64,000 nt of DNA from an uncultured Bacilli bacterium. Lineage in GTDB: Bacteria > Bacillota_I > Bacilli_A > RF39 > UBA660. A program made the position numbers and the translations under genes. This document shows positions 17,571-26,763 of the stretch, in pieces; position 1 is the first letter of the stretch; each line of letters begins with the position of its first letter. Under the pieces are notes generated by a model. The model had not been told where the DNA came from and made no database searches. It saw only the letters and a program-made list of their open reading frames with translations. Location of the stretch: NCBI GenBank assembly GCA_934096735.1, contig CAKOMS010000003.1, forward strand, positions 1-64,000. The letters run 5' to 3'.

Positions 17571-20500
17571 AGAACAAATGGATGCCATATATGAAAGTGG
17601 TAAAAATATTATTGTTTCAGCAGGAGCTGGTAGTGGTAAAACTGCTGTTTTAACCGAAAGAGTAGTTGAAAAATTAAAGACTGGTATAAAAATAAATGAA
17701 TTATTAATTTTAACTTTTACTAATGCTGCTGCTAGCGAAATGAAAGATAGAATTAGAAAAAAAATAAATGAAAATGATAGTATTAAAGATAATTTGGATT
17801 ATTTAGAGTCTAGTTATATTACTACTTTTGATTCTTTTTCTTTATCTTTAGTAAAAAAATATCATTATTTATTGGGACTTTCTAAAAATATTGGTATTGT
17901 TGATAATAGCGTTATTGCAGTTAAAAAAGAAGAGGTACTTGATGAGGTATTTAATTATTTTTATGAAGTAAAAGATAAGAATTTTTTAAAAATGATTGAT
18001 GACTTTTGTGTTAAAAATGATACGGGATTAAAAAATGATATTAGAAATATTATTAATGTATTAAATAATTATCCTGATTTAGATGATTATTTAGATAGTT
18101 ATATTAGTGTGTATTTTAGTGATAATAAATTAAATGAGTATATAAATAAGTATATGAAAATCTTATATAATGTAATTGAAGAGATAAATACTAATTTATA
18201 TTATATGGAAAGTGAGTGCAATTCTGTTTCAGCTGAATATTATTCAATGTGTGAAATTGCTTTAGAAAGATTAATTAAGAGTAAAAGTTATGAAGATATT
18301 AAAAATAATACTAATGTTATTTTACCTAGAAGACCAAAAGGCAGTGATGAAGTTAAAATATATAAAGATAATATTACTAAATGTATTAATAAATTAAAAG
18401 ATTATACTATATACGATAGTGTTTCAAGTATTTATCAAAGTATTAAAAGTACTAAAGGTTATGTAGAGAGTATTATTAATATAGTTAGATTGTATAATAA
18501 GAAATTAAAAGAATATAAAGATGAATATGCTATATATGAATTTATTGATATTGAACTTATGTGTATTAAATTACTTAAAGATAATAAAGATATATTAGAT
18601 GAAGTTAAGAGTAATTATAAAGAGATATGTGTTGATGAATATCAAGATACTAATGATATACAAGAAGCTTTTATTAATTTAATACAAAATAATAATTTAT
18701 ATATGGTAGGAGATATTAAACAATCTATATATGGTTTTAGAAATGCTAATCCAAGTATATTTAAAAATAAATATGATAATTATAAAAATAATTTTGGTGG
18801 TATGAAGATTGATTTAATAAAGAATTTTAGATCTAGAAGTAATGTTTTAAGTGGTATTAATACTATTTTTGATATTGTTATGGATAATGAAATAGGTGGA
18901 GCAGATTATAAAAATGGTCATGAAATGGTATTTGGTAATAGTACTTATACTGATAATATAAATGAACTTCAAAGTTATGAAACAGATATTATTAGTTATA
19001 ATAATATTTTAGATAAATTTAATAATGAAGAAGTAGAAGCCTTTATAATAGCAGATGATATTAAAAATAAAATTAAAAGTGAATATAAAGTCATTGATAA
19101 AGAAAGTGGAGTTCTTAGAAATATTTCTTATAGTGATTTTTGTATTATTATGGATAGAGGTAGCAATTTTGGATTATACAAAAAGATTTTTGAATATTTA
19201 GGTATACCTTTAGTTATATATGAAGATAAAACTTTAAATCAAGATAATGAATTATTAATTATAAGTAATATTATTAATTTAATAATTAAGATATATGATA
19301 ATGAATTTGATAAAAGTTTTAAATATTCTTTTATGAGTGTTCTTAGAAGTTATCTTTTTAATTATGATGATAATAGAATATTTAATATTATAAAAAATAA
19401 TGATTATAAGAATAATGAACTTTATCTATTGTGTTTGAATATTAGTAAAGATTTACAAATACTTTCTAATTCTTTATTAGTTTTAAGAATTATAAAAGAC
19501 TTTAAAATATATGAAATGAGTATTACTACTGGGGGAGTAGATAATGTTATTAGGATTTGTGATAATATTGTAAATATTTCAAATAATTTAAGTTTAATGG
19601 GATATTCAGTTAAAGATTTTAGAGATTATTTAGATAAGATAGCAAATAGTAAATATGAAATTAAATATAAAGAAGATGTAAATAATACTAATGGAGTTAA
19701 AATAATGAATGTTCATAAATCTAAGGGACTTGAGTTTCCAGTATGTTATTTTTCTGGTCTTTATAAGAAGTTTAATGATAGTGATATTAAGAATAAATTT
19801 TTGGTTAGTAAAGATTTAGGAATAATTACTCCATATTTTAAAGAGGGAGTTTTAGAAACTGTTTTAAAGGATATTTATAAATATGAATATAAAATAAATG
19901 ATATATCTGAAAAAATTAGACTTTTTTATGTTGCTCTTACTAGAAGTAAAGAAAAAATTATTTTAGTATGTCCTTATAGAGATATAGATAATTATAATAT
20001 GGATAAGAGAAAGTATCAGTCTTTTTTGGATATTTTGGAGTCTGTTAAAAATAAATTTAAAGATAATACTTATGAAGTTAATTTAAATAAATTAAACATT
20101 AGTAAAGATTATTTATTTAATAAGATTAATTTTAATAATAATTTGGATAATAAGTATGGTAAGATTAATAGAAATGTAAATGTTATTAATTATGAGTTTG
20201 AAGAAGATAAAAAAGCTTCAAAAGTTATTAGTAAATTACTTAGTAAAGATGATAATAAAAAGCTAGAGTATGGTACAAATATACATGAAATGCTTAGAAT
20301 GAGTGATTTTTTAAATAGTGATAATAGTATTATAAATAATATATGTAAAATACTTAATATTAATAGTGAATGTAAGTTGTATAAAGAACATGAATTTATA
20401 TATTATAAAGATAATATAAAATATCATGGTATTATTGATTTAATAATTGTAAGTGATAAAGAAGTTAAAATTGTTGATTATAAATTAAAAGATACTACAG

Positions 20501-20625
20501 ATGATAATTATAAAAAACAAGTTAAGATATATTATGATTATTTAGAAAGTTTAGGTTTTAAAAATATTAAAATGTATTTGTATAGCATTATTTTAAATGA
20601 ATTAAAAGAAATTAATAATTCATAA
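17554..20625 (+). CDS. addA: ATP-dependent helicase/nuclease subunit A
   Basis: A 1023-residue UvrD-type helicase fused to a RecB-like nuclease. Helicase motifs in order: SAGAGSGKTAVLTE (I), LTFTNAAASEMKDR (Ia), VDEYQDTNDIQE (II), VGDIKQSIYGFR (III), KNFRSRSNVL (IV), MNVHKSKGLEFP (V), LFYVALTRSKEK (VI). The C-terminal nuclease has GTNIHEML, HGIIDLI and VKIVDYKLK. The ATG at 17554 with gaggtgag upstream is preferred over an earlier in-frame GTG at 17542. With AddB it resects double-strand ends. Confidence 0.95.
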   Translation: MPKWTKEQMDAIYESGKNIIVSAGAGSGKTAVLTERVVEKLKTGIKINELLILTFTNAAASEMKDRIRKKINENDSIKDNLDYLESSYITTFDSFSLSLVKKYHYLLGLSKNIGIVDNSVIAVKKEEVLDEVFNYFYEVKDKNFLKMIDDFCVKNDTGLKNDIRNIINVLNNYPDLDDYLDSYISVYFSDNKLNEYINKYMKILYNVIEEINTNLYYMESECNSVSAEYYSMCEIALERLIKSKSYEDIKNNTNVILPRRPKGSDEVKIYKDNITKCINKLKDYTIYDSVSSIYQSIKSTKGYVESIINIVRLYNKKLKEYKDEYAIYEFIDIELMCIKLLKDNKDILDEVKSNYKEICVDEYQDTNDIQEAFINLIQNNNLYMVGDIKQSIYGFRNANPSIFKNKYDNYKNNFGGMKIDLIKNFRSRSNVLSGINTIFDIVMDNEIGGADYKNGHEMVFGNSTYTDNINELQSYETDIISYNNILDKFNNEEVEAFIIADDIKNKIKSEYKVIDKESGVLRNISYSDFCIIMDRGSNFGLYKKIFEYLGIPLVIYEDKTLNQDNELLIISNIINLIIKIYDNEFDKSFKYSFMSVLRSYLFNYDDNRIFNIIKNNDYKNNELYLLCLNISKDLQILSNSLLVLRIIKDFKIYEMSITTGGVDNVIRICDNIVNISNNLSLMGYSVKDFRDYLDKIANSKYEIKYKEDVNNTNGVKIMNVHKSKGLEFPVCYFSGLYKKFNDSDIKNKFLVSKDLGIITPYFKEGVLETVLKDIYKYEYKINDISEKIRLFYVALTRSKEKIILVCPYRDIDNYNMDKRKYQSFLDILESVKNKFKDNTYEVNLNKLNISKDYLFNKINFNNNLDNKYGKINRNVNVINYEFEEDKKASKVISKLLSKDDNKKLEYGTNIHEMLRMSDFLNSDNSIINNICKILNINSECKLYKEHEFIYYKDNIKYHGIIDLIIVSDKEVKIVDYKLKDTTDDNYKKQVKIYYDYLESLGFKNIKMYLYSIILNELKEINNS

Positions 20626-20655
20626 AAAAAGGATTGAAAAATCAATCTTTTTTTA
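20624..20655 (+). terminator. Convergent terminator between addA and murC
   Basis: An A-tract/stem/T-tract structure (aaaaaaaggattga / tcaatcttttttt) serves both strands. It ends the addA transcript and overlaps the last codons of murC on the other strand. Confidence 0.85.
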
Positions 20656-22009
20656 ATAAGTCTATTCCAACTTCATTTATAGGTCCTGCTCCGATAGTTA
20701 TAACTAAATCGTTTTCTTCTAAATTATTTTTTAGAAAATCCACAATTTTTTTAAATGAATCAATATAATAAACATTTTTATTATGAGGTTTAATTAAATC
20801 ACATAGGTCAGTTTCTTTAACACCCCAGATATTTGTTTCTCTTGCAGGGTATATTGGTGCAATTATAATATTGTCAAAATCCTTTAAAACATTTGCAAAA
20901 TCATTTAAGTGTTCAATTGTTCTTGAATATGTATGAGATTGAAATATAGCCCAATTTTTATGACATTTTATGCTTTTTGCTGAATCTAATGTTGATTTTA
21001 TTTCGGTTGGATGATGAGCATAATCATCATATACTAAAATATTTTCTTTGTATGTTCCAATAAATTCAAATCTTCTTTCTACACCTTTATAACTTTCAAT
21101 TCCTGCTTTTATATCCTTTTTATTAAGTCCACTGTCTATGCAGATTAGTGTTGTTGCTAAAGCATTATAAATATTATGAATACCTAATACATTTAATTTA
21201 ATATTTAAAAATAATTCGTTATTATAAAAAATATCAAAAGAGTATTTATTAAAGTCATCTTTAATTATGTTTTTTGCAGTACACATAGCGTCATTATTTA
21301 TTCCGTATGTTAATATTTTCAAATCATTTCTTAGATTTAATTTTTTTATATTTTCATCGTCATTATTTATGATAAGTGAACCATTTTGTGGAAGACGATT
21401 AACATATTTATTATAAGAATTTATTACTCCTTCCATGTTTTTAAAATAATCTAAGTGATCATCATCAATATTAAGTATTACTTCTTTGGTAGGAAAAAAG
21501 TGTAGGAAACTATCTTTGTATTCACAAGCTTCCATGATGAAATAATCTTTACTACCGATTTTATAATTGGCATTTATTATTGGTAAGTATGCACCGATTT
21601 GAATAGTTGGGTTCTTTTTAGCATTTATAAAACATGTACTAATCATACCTGTCGTAGTACTTTTTCCATGTGTACCAGAAATGCAGATAACATTTTTATA
21701 ATTTTTTGTTAAAAGTCCTAAAAAAACACTTCTTTCATATATTTCTTTATTTAATTTTTTTGCTTCTTTAAGTTCTTCATTGGCTTCGTTTATTGCTTGA
21801 GTATAGATTACTATATCGGCATCTTTAATAAGATCTTTATTTTCTCCAATAATGATATTTGCCCCTTTTTCTTGAAGAGTTGTAATGGCTTTGTTTTTTG
21901 CAATATCACTACCTGAAATTATAGCACCATTATCTAAAAGTATTTCTGCTATACCACTCATTGATATGCCTCCAATGCCTATTAAATGAATTTTTTTGTT
22001 TTTGTACAT
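20642..22009 (-). CDS. murC: UDP-N-acetylmuramate--L-alanine ligase
   Basis: A 455-residue Mur ligase that adds L-Ala to UDP-MurNAc in the cytoplasm. N-terminal nucleotide-sugar domain HLIGIGGISMSGIAEILL, ATP loop SGTHGKSTTTGMI, NIDDDHLDYF and the C-terminal DDYAHHPTEIKSTL. The ATG at 22009 follows aagggtg; a GTG three codons upstream is possible but overlaps that site. It is transcribed away from nrdD and is not clustered with murD, which lies on the other strand at 25390. Confidence 0.96.
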   Translation of the reverse strand: MYKNKKIHLIGIGGISMSGIAEILLDNGAIISGSDIAKNKAITTLQEKGANIIIGENKDLIKDADIVIYTQAINEANEELKEAKKLNKEIYERSVFLGLLTKNYKNVICISGTHGKSTTTGMISTCFINAKKNPTIQIGAYLPIINANYKIGSKDYFIMEACEYKDSFLHFFPTKEVILNIDDDHLDYFKNMEGVINSYNKYVNRLPQNGSLIINNDDENIKKLNLRNDLKILTYGINNDAMCTAKNIIKDDFNKYSFDIFYNNELFLNIKLNVLGIHNIYNALATTLICIDSGLNKKDIKAGIESYKGVERRFEFIGTYKENILVYDDYAHHPTEIKSTLDSAKSIKCHKNWAIFQSHTYSRTIEHLNDFANVLKDFDNIIIAPIYPARETNIWGVKETDLCDLIKPHNKNVYYIDSFKKIVDFLKNNLEENDLVITIGAGPINEVGIDLLKKD

Positions 22010-22073
22010 ATATATCACCCTTAGTAATTATATTATAATATTTTTAATTTTATATAGCAACTAAATATGAATT

Positions 22074-22107
22074 GTTCGCTTTACAAAAGATTGATTGTAA
22101 AACGAAC
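22074..22107. promoter_or_regulatory. Long inverted repeat in the murC-nrdD divergent region
   Basis: A 13-bp inverted repeat with one mismatch (gttcgctttacaa / ttgtaaaacgaac) and an 8-nt loop lies in the 288-nt region between the two genes. No U tract follows on either strand, so it does not look like a terminator. Two cttaggt repeats follow at 22124 and 22142, and a long T-rich stretch after 22160. It could be an operator or a leader-RNA element for murC; I see no recognisable NrdR box. Confidence 0.4.
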
Positions 22108-22238
22108 AAAAAAAGTTTTTCTGCTTAGGTTAAAATGCAATCTTAGGTACTATCGAGGTTTTATGTTTTTTTTTATATTTTTTTATATTTTTTTTGAATT
22201 ATGTCTTTACATTTTTTAAAAAAATATAAAAAAAAACA

Positions 22239-22267
22239 TTGAATATAATAAATTAATTTTTTATAAT
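22239..22267 (+). promoter_or_regulatory. Promoter of the nrdD operon, TTGAAT-N17-TATAAT
   Basis: The -35 TTGAAT (22239-22244) and a perfect -10 TATAAT (22262-22267) are spaced by 17 nt. The leader is then only about 25 nt, carrying aggaagg before the start at 22298. Confidence 0.75.
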
Positions 22268-22297
22268 GAAGGAGAGTTAGGAAGGTTATGTTGTAAG

Positions 22298-24574
22298 ATG
22301 AAAGACGAAGTTTTAAACGATTTAGTAGTTGTAAAAAGAAGTGGTCAGAGGGTTCCTTTTAATGGCACTAAAGTTGCAATTGCTATTAAAAAGGGATTTG
22401 ATTCAGTGTATGGAGATGCATATGATGAGAAAGATGCCAATAAGGTATATGAAAAAGTTTTAAGTATTATTGAAAAAGAATACAAGGATAGAAAAACTAT
22501 TGGTGTTGAAGAAATACAAGATATTATAGAAAGAGTTTTAAAAGATAAAGATGAAATTGTATATAATTCTTTTTCAGATTATCGTGAGAGAAGAGCAGCA
22601 TCAAGGGAAGCATTTGTTGTTAAACAACAACATAAATTTGTAAAAGCTATTGAATCTTTAGGGTTAAAGAGTGCTAAAGAAGAGAATACTAAAAGAGAAA
22701 ATGCTAATGTTGATGGGGATGGCCCAATGGGTACAATGCTTCATTTTGGAAGTACAATATCTAAAGAATTTGCTAAAGCATATTTAATGGATGCAAAGTA
22801 TTCTAGAGCTCATGATGAAGGTGCTATTCATGTTCATGATTTAGATTTTTTACCAATGGGTACTACTACATGTAATCAAATTGATTTAGATAAATTATTT
22901 AAAAATGGATTTTCTACTGGTCATGGTTATTTGAGATGTCCAAATGATATTATGAGTTATGCTGCTTTGGCTGCAATTGCTATTCAAGCTAATCAAAATG
23001 ATCAACATGGTGGTCAAAGTATTCCAATGTTTGATTATTATATGGCTCCAGGAGTAATGAAAACATTTAAAAAACAATTTAAACAAACTTTGTATGATTT
23101 TTTAGATTTAGATGGTTTTTTAGGAGAATTAAATTTTGAGAAAATAGTTGAAAAAATAAATGATTTAAGTAGTATTTCATTTGATGTTACAAGTTTGTTT
23201 AAAGAATATATAACTAGTGAAAGATTAGAAGAAATTTTTACTAAATCATATAATAAGGCTTTAGCTAAGACTGATAGAATTACTTATCAAGCAATGGAAG
23301 CATTTATTCACAATTTAAATACAATGCATAGTCGTGCTGGAGCACAAGTGCCATTTTCTTCAGTTAATTTTGGTACTGATATAAGTCCGGAAGGAAGAAT
23401 GGTTATTAAGAATTTCTTACTTGCAACTGATGCTGGACTTGGTAATGGAGAAACTCCAATATTTCCAATATCTATTTTTAAAGTAAAAGAAGGAGTAAGT
23501 TATAATGAGGGAGATCCTAATTATGATTTATTCAAACTTGCTTGTAAAGTATCTGCTAAAAGATTGTTCCCTAATTTTTCATTCTTAGATTCTTCATTTA
23601 ATAAGCCATATTTGAAAGATGGAGATCCAAGATGTGAAGTAGGATATATGGGTTGTAGAACAAGAGTTATTGGTAATGTTTGTGATAGAGATAAAGAGAT
23701 TACTCCAGGAAGAGGAAATTTATCATTTACTACTATTAATTTACCTAGACTTGGTATTAAACATGGTATTGCACTTCATGAAAGAGATAAAGCTGATATG
23801 AAAGGCTTTTATGAAGAACTTGATGAAATGCTTGATTTGGTAAAAGGACAATTATTACAGAGATTTGATATTCAATGTAGTAAAAGTGTTAATAATTTTA
23901 AATTCTTACTTGGTAGTCATGTTTGGCTTGATTCTGAAAAATTAGAACCTGGTCAAAAGATTAGAAAAGTATTAAAACATGGAACATTATCTATTGGATT
24001 TATTGGACTTGCTGAGTGTTTAAAAGCTTTAATTGGAGAACATCAAGGTGAAAGTGAAGAAGCACAAAAATTAGGTCTTGAAATTATTGGGCATATGAGA
24101 GATAAGTGTGATGAATATAGTGAAGAAATGAAACTTAACTTTACTTGTCTTGCTACTCCTGCTGAGGGATTAAGTGGTAGATTTGTAGGAATTGATAGAG
24201 CTATATATGGAAAGATAAAAGGTATTACAGATAGAGAATATTATACAAATTCATTCCATGTACCAGTATATTATAAAACTAGTATTCAACATAAATTAGA
24301 AGTTGAAGGAAAATATCATAAACTTACTAATGCTGGTCATATTTCATATATTGAAATTGATGGTGATACTGCAAATAACGTAGCAGCTTTTGAAAAAATT
24401 ATACGTATAATGCATGATTCTGATATTGGATATGGTGCAATAAATCATCCAGTTGATAGAGATCCAGTTTGTGGATATGTTGGAGTTATTGATGATGTTT
24501 GTCCTAGATGTGGAAGACATGATTTTGAGGGTGTTCCGGTTGAAGTATTAAAAGGTTTACATTGTGATTGTTAA
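22298..24574 (+). CDS. nrdD: Anaerobic (class III) ribonucleotide reductase, catalytic body without glycyl-radical segment
   Basis: A 758-residue protein that reduces ribonucleoside triphosphates. An N-terminal ATP-cone (VVKRSGQRVPFNGTKVAIAI, about 8-95) is followed by the ten-stranded barrel (AGAQVPFSSVNFGTD, CRTRVIGNVCDRD, RGNLSFTTINLPRLGI). Near the C-terminus the zinc-site region VCGYVGVIDDVCPRCG is present, but the protein then stops at LHCDC. The usual C-terminal glycyl-radical motif (R-x-x-GY followed by an RVKH end) is absent and is instead encoded by the 51-residue gene at 24596. The body ends in three consecutive TAA codons in the same frame as the small gene, so this is not a one-base error. 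Confidence 0.93.
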   Translation: MKDEVLNDLVVVKRSGQRVPFNGTKVAIAIKKGFDSVYGDAYDEKDANKVYEKVLSIIEKEYKDRKTIGVEEIQDIIERVLKDKDEIVYNSFSDYRERRAASREAFVVKQQHKFVKAIESLGLKSAKEENTKRENANVDGDGPMGTMLHFGSTISKEFAKAYLMDAKYSRAHDEGAIHVHDLDFLPMGTTTCNQIDLDKLFKNGFSTGHGYLRCPNDIMSYAALAAIAIQANQNDQHGGQSIPMFDYYMAPGVMKTFKKQFKQTLYDFLDLDGFLGELNFEKIVEKINDLSSISFDVTSLFKEYITSERLEEIFTKSYNKALAKTDRITYQAMEAFIHNLNTMHSRAGAQVPFSSVNFGTDISPEGRMVIKNFLLATDAGLGNGETPIFPISIFKVKEGVSYNEGDPNYDLFKLACKVSAKRLFPNFSFLDSSFNKPYLKDGDPRCEVGYMGCRTRVIGNVCDRDKEITPGRGNLSFTTINLPRLGIKHGIALHERDKADMKGFYEELDEMLDLVKGQLLQRFDIQCSKSVNNFKFLLGSHVWLDSEKLEPGQKIRKVLKHGTLSIGFIGLAECLKALIGEHQGESEEAQKLGLEIIGHMRDKCDEYSEEMKLNFTCLATPAEGLSGRFVGIDRAIYGKIKGITDREYYTNSFHVPVYYKTSIQHKLEVEGKYHKLTNAGHISYIEIDGDTANNVAAFEKIIRIMHDSDIGYGAINHPVDRDPVCGYVGVIDDVCPRCGRHDFEGVPVEVLKGLHCDC

Positions 24575-24595
24575 TAATAATGGAGGAGGAGTATT

Positions 24596-24751
24596 ATGGA
24601 AACAACAAAAAAAACAAAAACTGTAGGAGAGGGAGTAGGATTCGAACATATTAGAAGAATTACTGGTTATTTAGTAGGTACTACAGATAGATTTAATAAC
24701 GCAAAAAGATGTGAAGAAAAAGATAGAGTAAAACATACTGGGGTAAAATAA
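24596..24751 (+). CDS. Separate glycyl-radical peptide of class III ribonucleotide reductase
   Basis: A 51-residue gene with a very strong Shine-Dalgarno (ggaggaggag, 6 nt before ATG). The sequence RRITGYLVGTTDRF followed by NNAKRCEEKDRVKH matches the C-terminus of normal NrdD proteins (RRVCGYLGSPDARPFNAGKQ... in E. coli), so Gly24 is the predicted radical site. It lies 21 nt after the nrdD stop and 1 nt before nrdG, so all three are co-transcribed. I infer that it docks into the NrdD barrel and is activated by NrdG, much as the spare-part protein YfiD works with pyruvate formate-lyase. The homology is clear; working in trans is inference. Confidence 0.85.
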   Translation: METTKKTKTVGEGVGFEHIRRITGYLVGTTDRFNNAKRCEEKDRVKHTGVK

Positions 24752-24752
24752 A

Positions 24753-25310
24753 ATGACTATTAGACTAGCAGCTCCACTACAAAGTGATAGTGTAGTTGAT
24801 GGTTTTGGTATTAGGACAGTTATATGGACACAAGGTTGTTCTCATAATTGTCCTTTTTGTCAAAATCCACAAACTCACTCATTTACTGATGGAATAGATT
24901 ATGAAGTAGATGATATTTTGGAAGAGTTAAATAATTTAGAGAATCAAGATGGTATTACTTTTTCTGGAGGAGATCCTATGTTTCAAGTAGAACCTGTTTT
25001 AGAAATTGCTAAATATGCAAAAAGTATTGGACTTTCTGTTTGGTGTTATACTGGTTTTACTTATGAAAAAATATTAGAAATGGGTAAAGATAATAAGAAA
25101 TATTTAGAATTACTTAATTATTTAGATGTTTTAGTTGATGGAAAGTTTGAGATTGCTAAAAGAGATATTAAACTTTTATTTAGAGGATCTTCTAATCAAA
25201 GAGTTATAGATATACCAAAAACCCTTGAAAAAAATGAAATAGTTCTTATACCAGAGTGTGATGGAATATATGAAGAATTTAAAGTAAGTAGAGAAAATAT
25301 GTACATTTAG
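24753..25310 (+). CDS. nrdG: Anaerobic ribonucleotide reductase activating enzyme
   Basis: A 185-residue radical SAM activase that abstracts hydrogen from the glycyl-radical site of NrdD. The cluster motif is QGCSHNCPFCQNPQTH (CxxxCxxC), preceded by VDGFGIRTVIWTQ and followed by the SAM-binding GITFSGGDPM. It starts 1 nt after the small glycyl-radical gene, its predicted substrate. Confidence 0.95.
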   Translation: MTIRLAAPLQSDSVVDGFGIRTVIWTQGCSHNCPFCQNPQTHSFTDGIDYEVDDILEELNNLENQDGITFSGGDPMFQVEPVLEIAKYAKSIGLSVWCYTGFTYEKILEMGKDNKKYLELLNYLDVLVDGKFEIAKRDIKLLFRGSSNQRVIDIPKTLEKNEIVLIPECDGIYEEFKVSRENMYI

Positions 25311-25389
25311 TGCATTTTTTTCTTTTGCTTAAATCGTGTTTAATTGATTTTTAAGTATTAAGAGTTATATAATTAAGTAGAAAGGAATT

Positions 25390-26718
25390 ATGAAAATGAT
25401 AGAAAATAAGAAAATATTAGTGTTAGGACTTGCTAAGAGTGGAATGAGTGCTATAAGACTTTTATATAAAAATAATGAGATTATTGCTACTGATAAAAAA
25501 GAACAAAGTAGTGAAGTATTAGATGAACTTAATAAAATGAATGTAACATTTATAAAAAGTGAAACTGGGGAAGAAATTTTAGATAATACTTTTCAATTAG
25601 TTATAAAAAATCCTGGTATTGAACCATTTCAACCTACAGTAAAAAAAGCTAATAGTTTAAATATTAAAGTTATTAATGAAATGGAGGTTGCATATAAGTA
25701 TTTACCTAAAGATGTAAAAATTATTGGTATTACTGGTTCAAATGGTAAGACAACAACAACTACTATGATTTATGATTTACTTAAATTACATGGTAAAAAA
25801 GTATATCTAGGTGGTAATATTGGTTTTCCTCTTTGTAGTTTAATAGGAAAAGTTGAAAGTGATAGTATTTTAGTTTTAGAAATATCCGATCATCAATTAT
25901 ATAATTTAGATGAATTTAAAACTGATATAAGTATACTTACTAATTTGTGTCCTACTCATTTGGATTTTCATGGTAATTATGAAAATTATATAAATACAAA
26001 AAAGAAAATATTTAATCACCATACTAGTAGTGATTTAGCAATTATAAATTATGGTAATAAAGATTCATTAAAAATTACTGAAGATATAAAAAGTAGGAAG
26101 AAATATTTTTGCAATAATGTAAATTATTATAATAGTGAAGGAATATTTATTAATAGTGAACTTATTATTAAATTAGAAAATATTTTAATAAAAGGAAATC
26201 ATAATTATGAAAATATACTTGCTAGTTTAGTGCTTTTAGATGAATTTGGAATAAATAAAGATATTGTTAAAGATTATTTTAATAATTTTAAGGGGGTTGA
26301 ACACAGACTTGAAGTTGTGCCTTCTAAAAGAAAAATAAGTTTTTATAATGATAGTAAAGCTACTAATCCAACATCTACTTTAATTGCACTTAAAACTATG
26401 GATAAACCTACTCATTTAATTTTAGGTGGAATGGAAAGAAAACAAGATTTTAATGAACTTAATGATGGGATAAATATAGTTAAATGTATATATGCAATTG
26501 GAGAATGTGAAGATAGAGTTGTAGAGTATGCAAAAAGTAGAAATATTTTATGTTATAAGTGTGATACTCTTTTAAATGCTATTTTAAAAATAAAAGAAAA
26601 TGTGAAAGATAATGAAACTGTTTTACTTTCTTGTGCTAGTGCTTCTTGGGATCAATATGATAAATTTGAAACTAGAGGAGAAGAATTTAAAAATGCAGTT
26701 GAAAAATATTTTAATTAA
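25390..26718 (+). CDS. murD: UDP-N-acetylmuramoylalanine--D-glutamate ligase
   Basis: A 442-residue Mur ligase that adds D-Glu to UDP-MurNAc-L-Ala. Motifs: ILVLGLAKSGMSAIRLL (N-terminal nucleotide fold), GITGSNGKTTTTTMIYDLL (ATP loop), NLCPTHLDFHGNYENY, VEHRLEVVPSKRKISFYNDS and the C-terminal LSCASASWDQY. The start follows agaaagga; a second ATG two codons in is also possible. It stands alone, away from the usual mur-fts cluster. Confidence 0.95.
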   Translation: MKMIENKKILVLGLAKSGMSAIRLLYKNNEIIATDKKEQSSEVLDELNKMNVTFIKSETGEEILDNTFQLVIKNPGIEPFQPTVKKANSLNIKVINEMEVAYKYLPKDVKIIGITGSNGKTTTTTMIYDLLKLHGKKVYLGGNIGFPLCSLIGKVESDSILVLEISDHQLYNLDEFKTDISILTNLCPTHLDFHGNYENYINTKKKIFNHHTSSDLAIINYGNKDSLKITEDIKSRKKYFCNNVNYYNSEGIFINSELIIKLENILIKGNHNYENILASLVLLDEFGINKDIVKDYFNNFKGVEHRLEVVPSKRKISFYNDSKATNPTSTLIALKTMDKPTHLILGGMERKQDFNELNDGINIVKCIYAIGECEDRVVEYAKSRNILCYKCDTLLNAILKIKENVKDNETVLLSCASASWDQYDKFETRGEEFKNAVEKYFN

Positions 26719-26763
26719 AGATATAATTGTAATAGTAGAGTAAAGTAAAAGGGGCTCGATAAA

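Noticed and set aside
24572..24596. A frameshift or point error splitting nrdD
   Set aside because: Both parts are in the same frame but are separated by three consecutive TAA codons and a well-formed Shine-Dalgarno with its own ATG; a single error cannot explain this.
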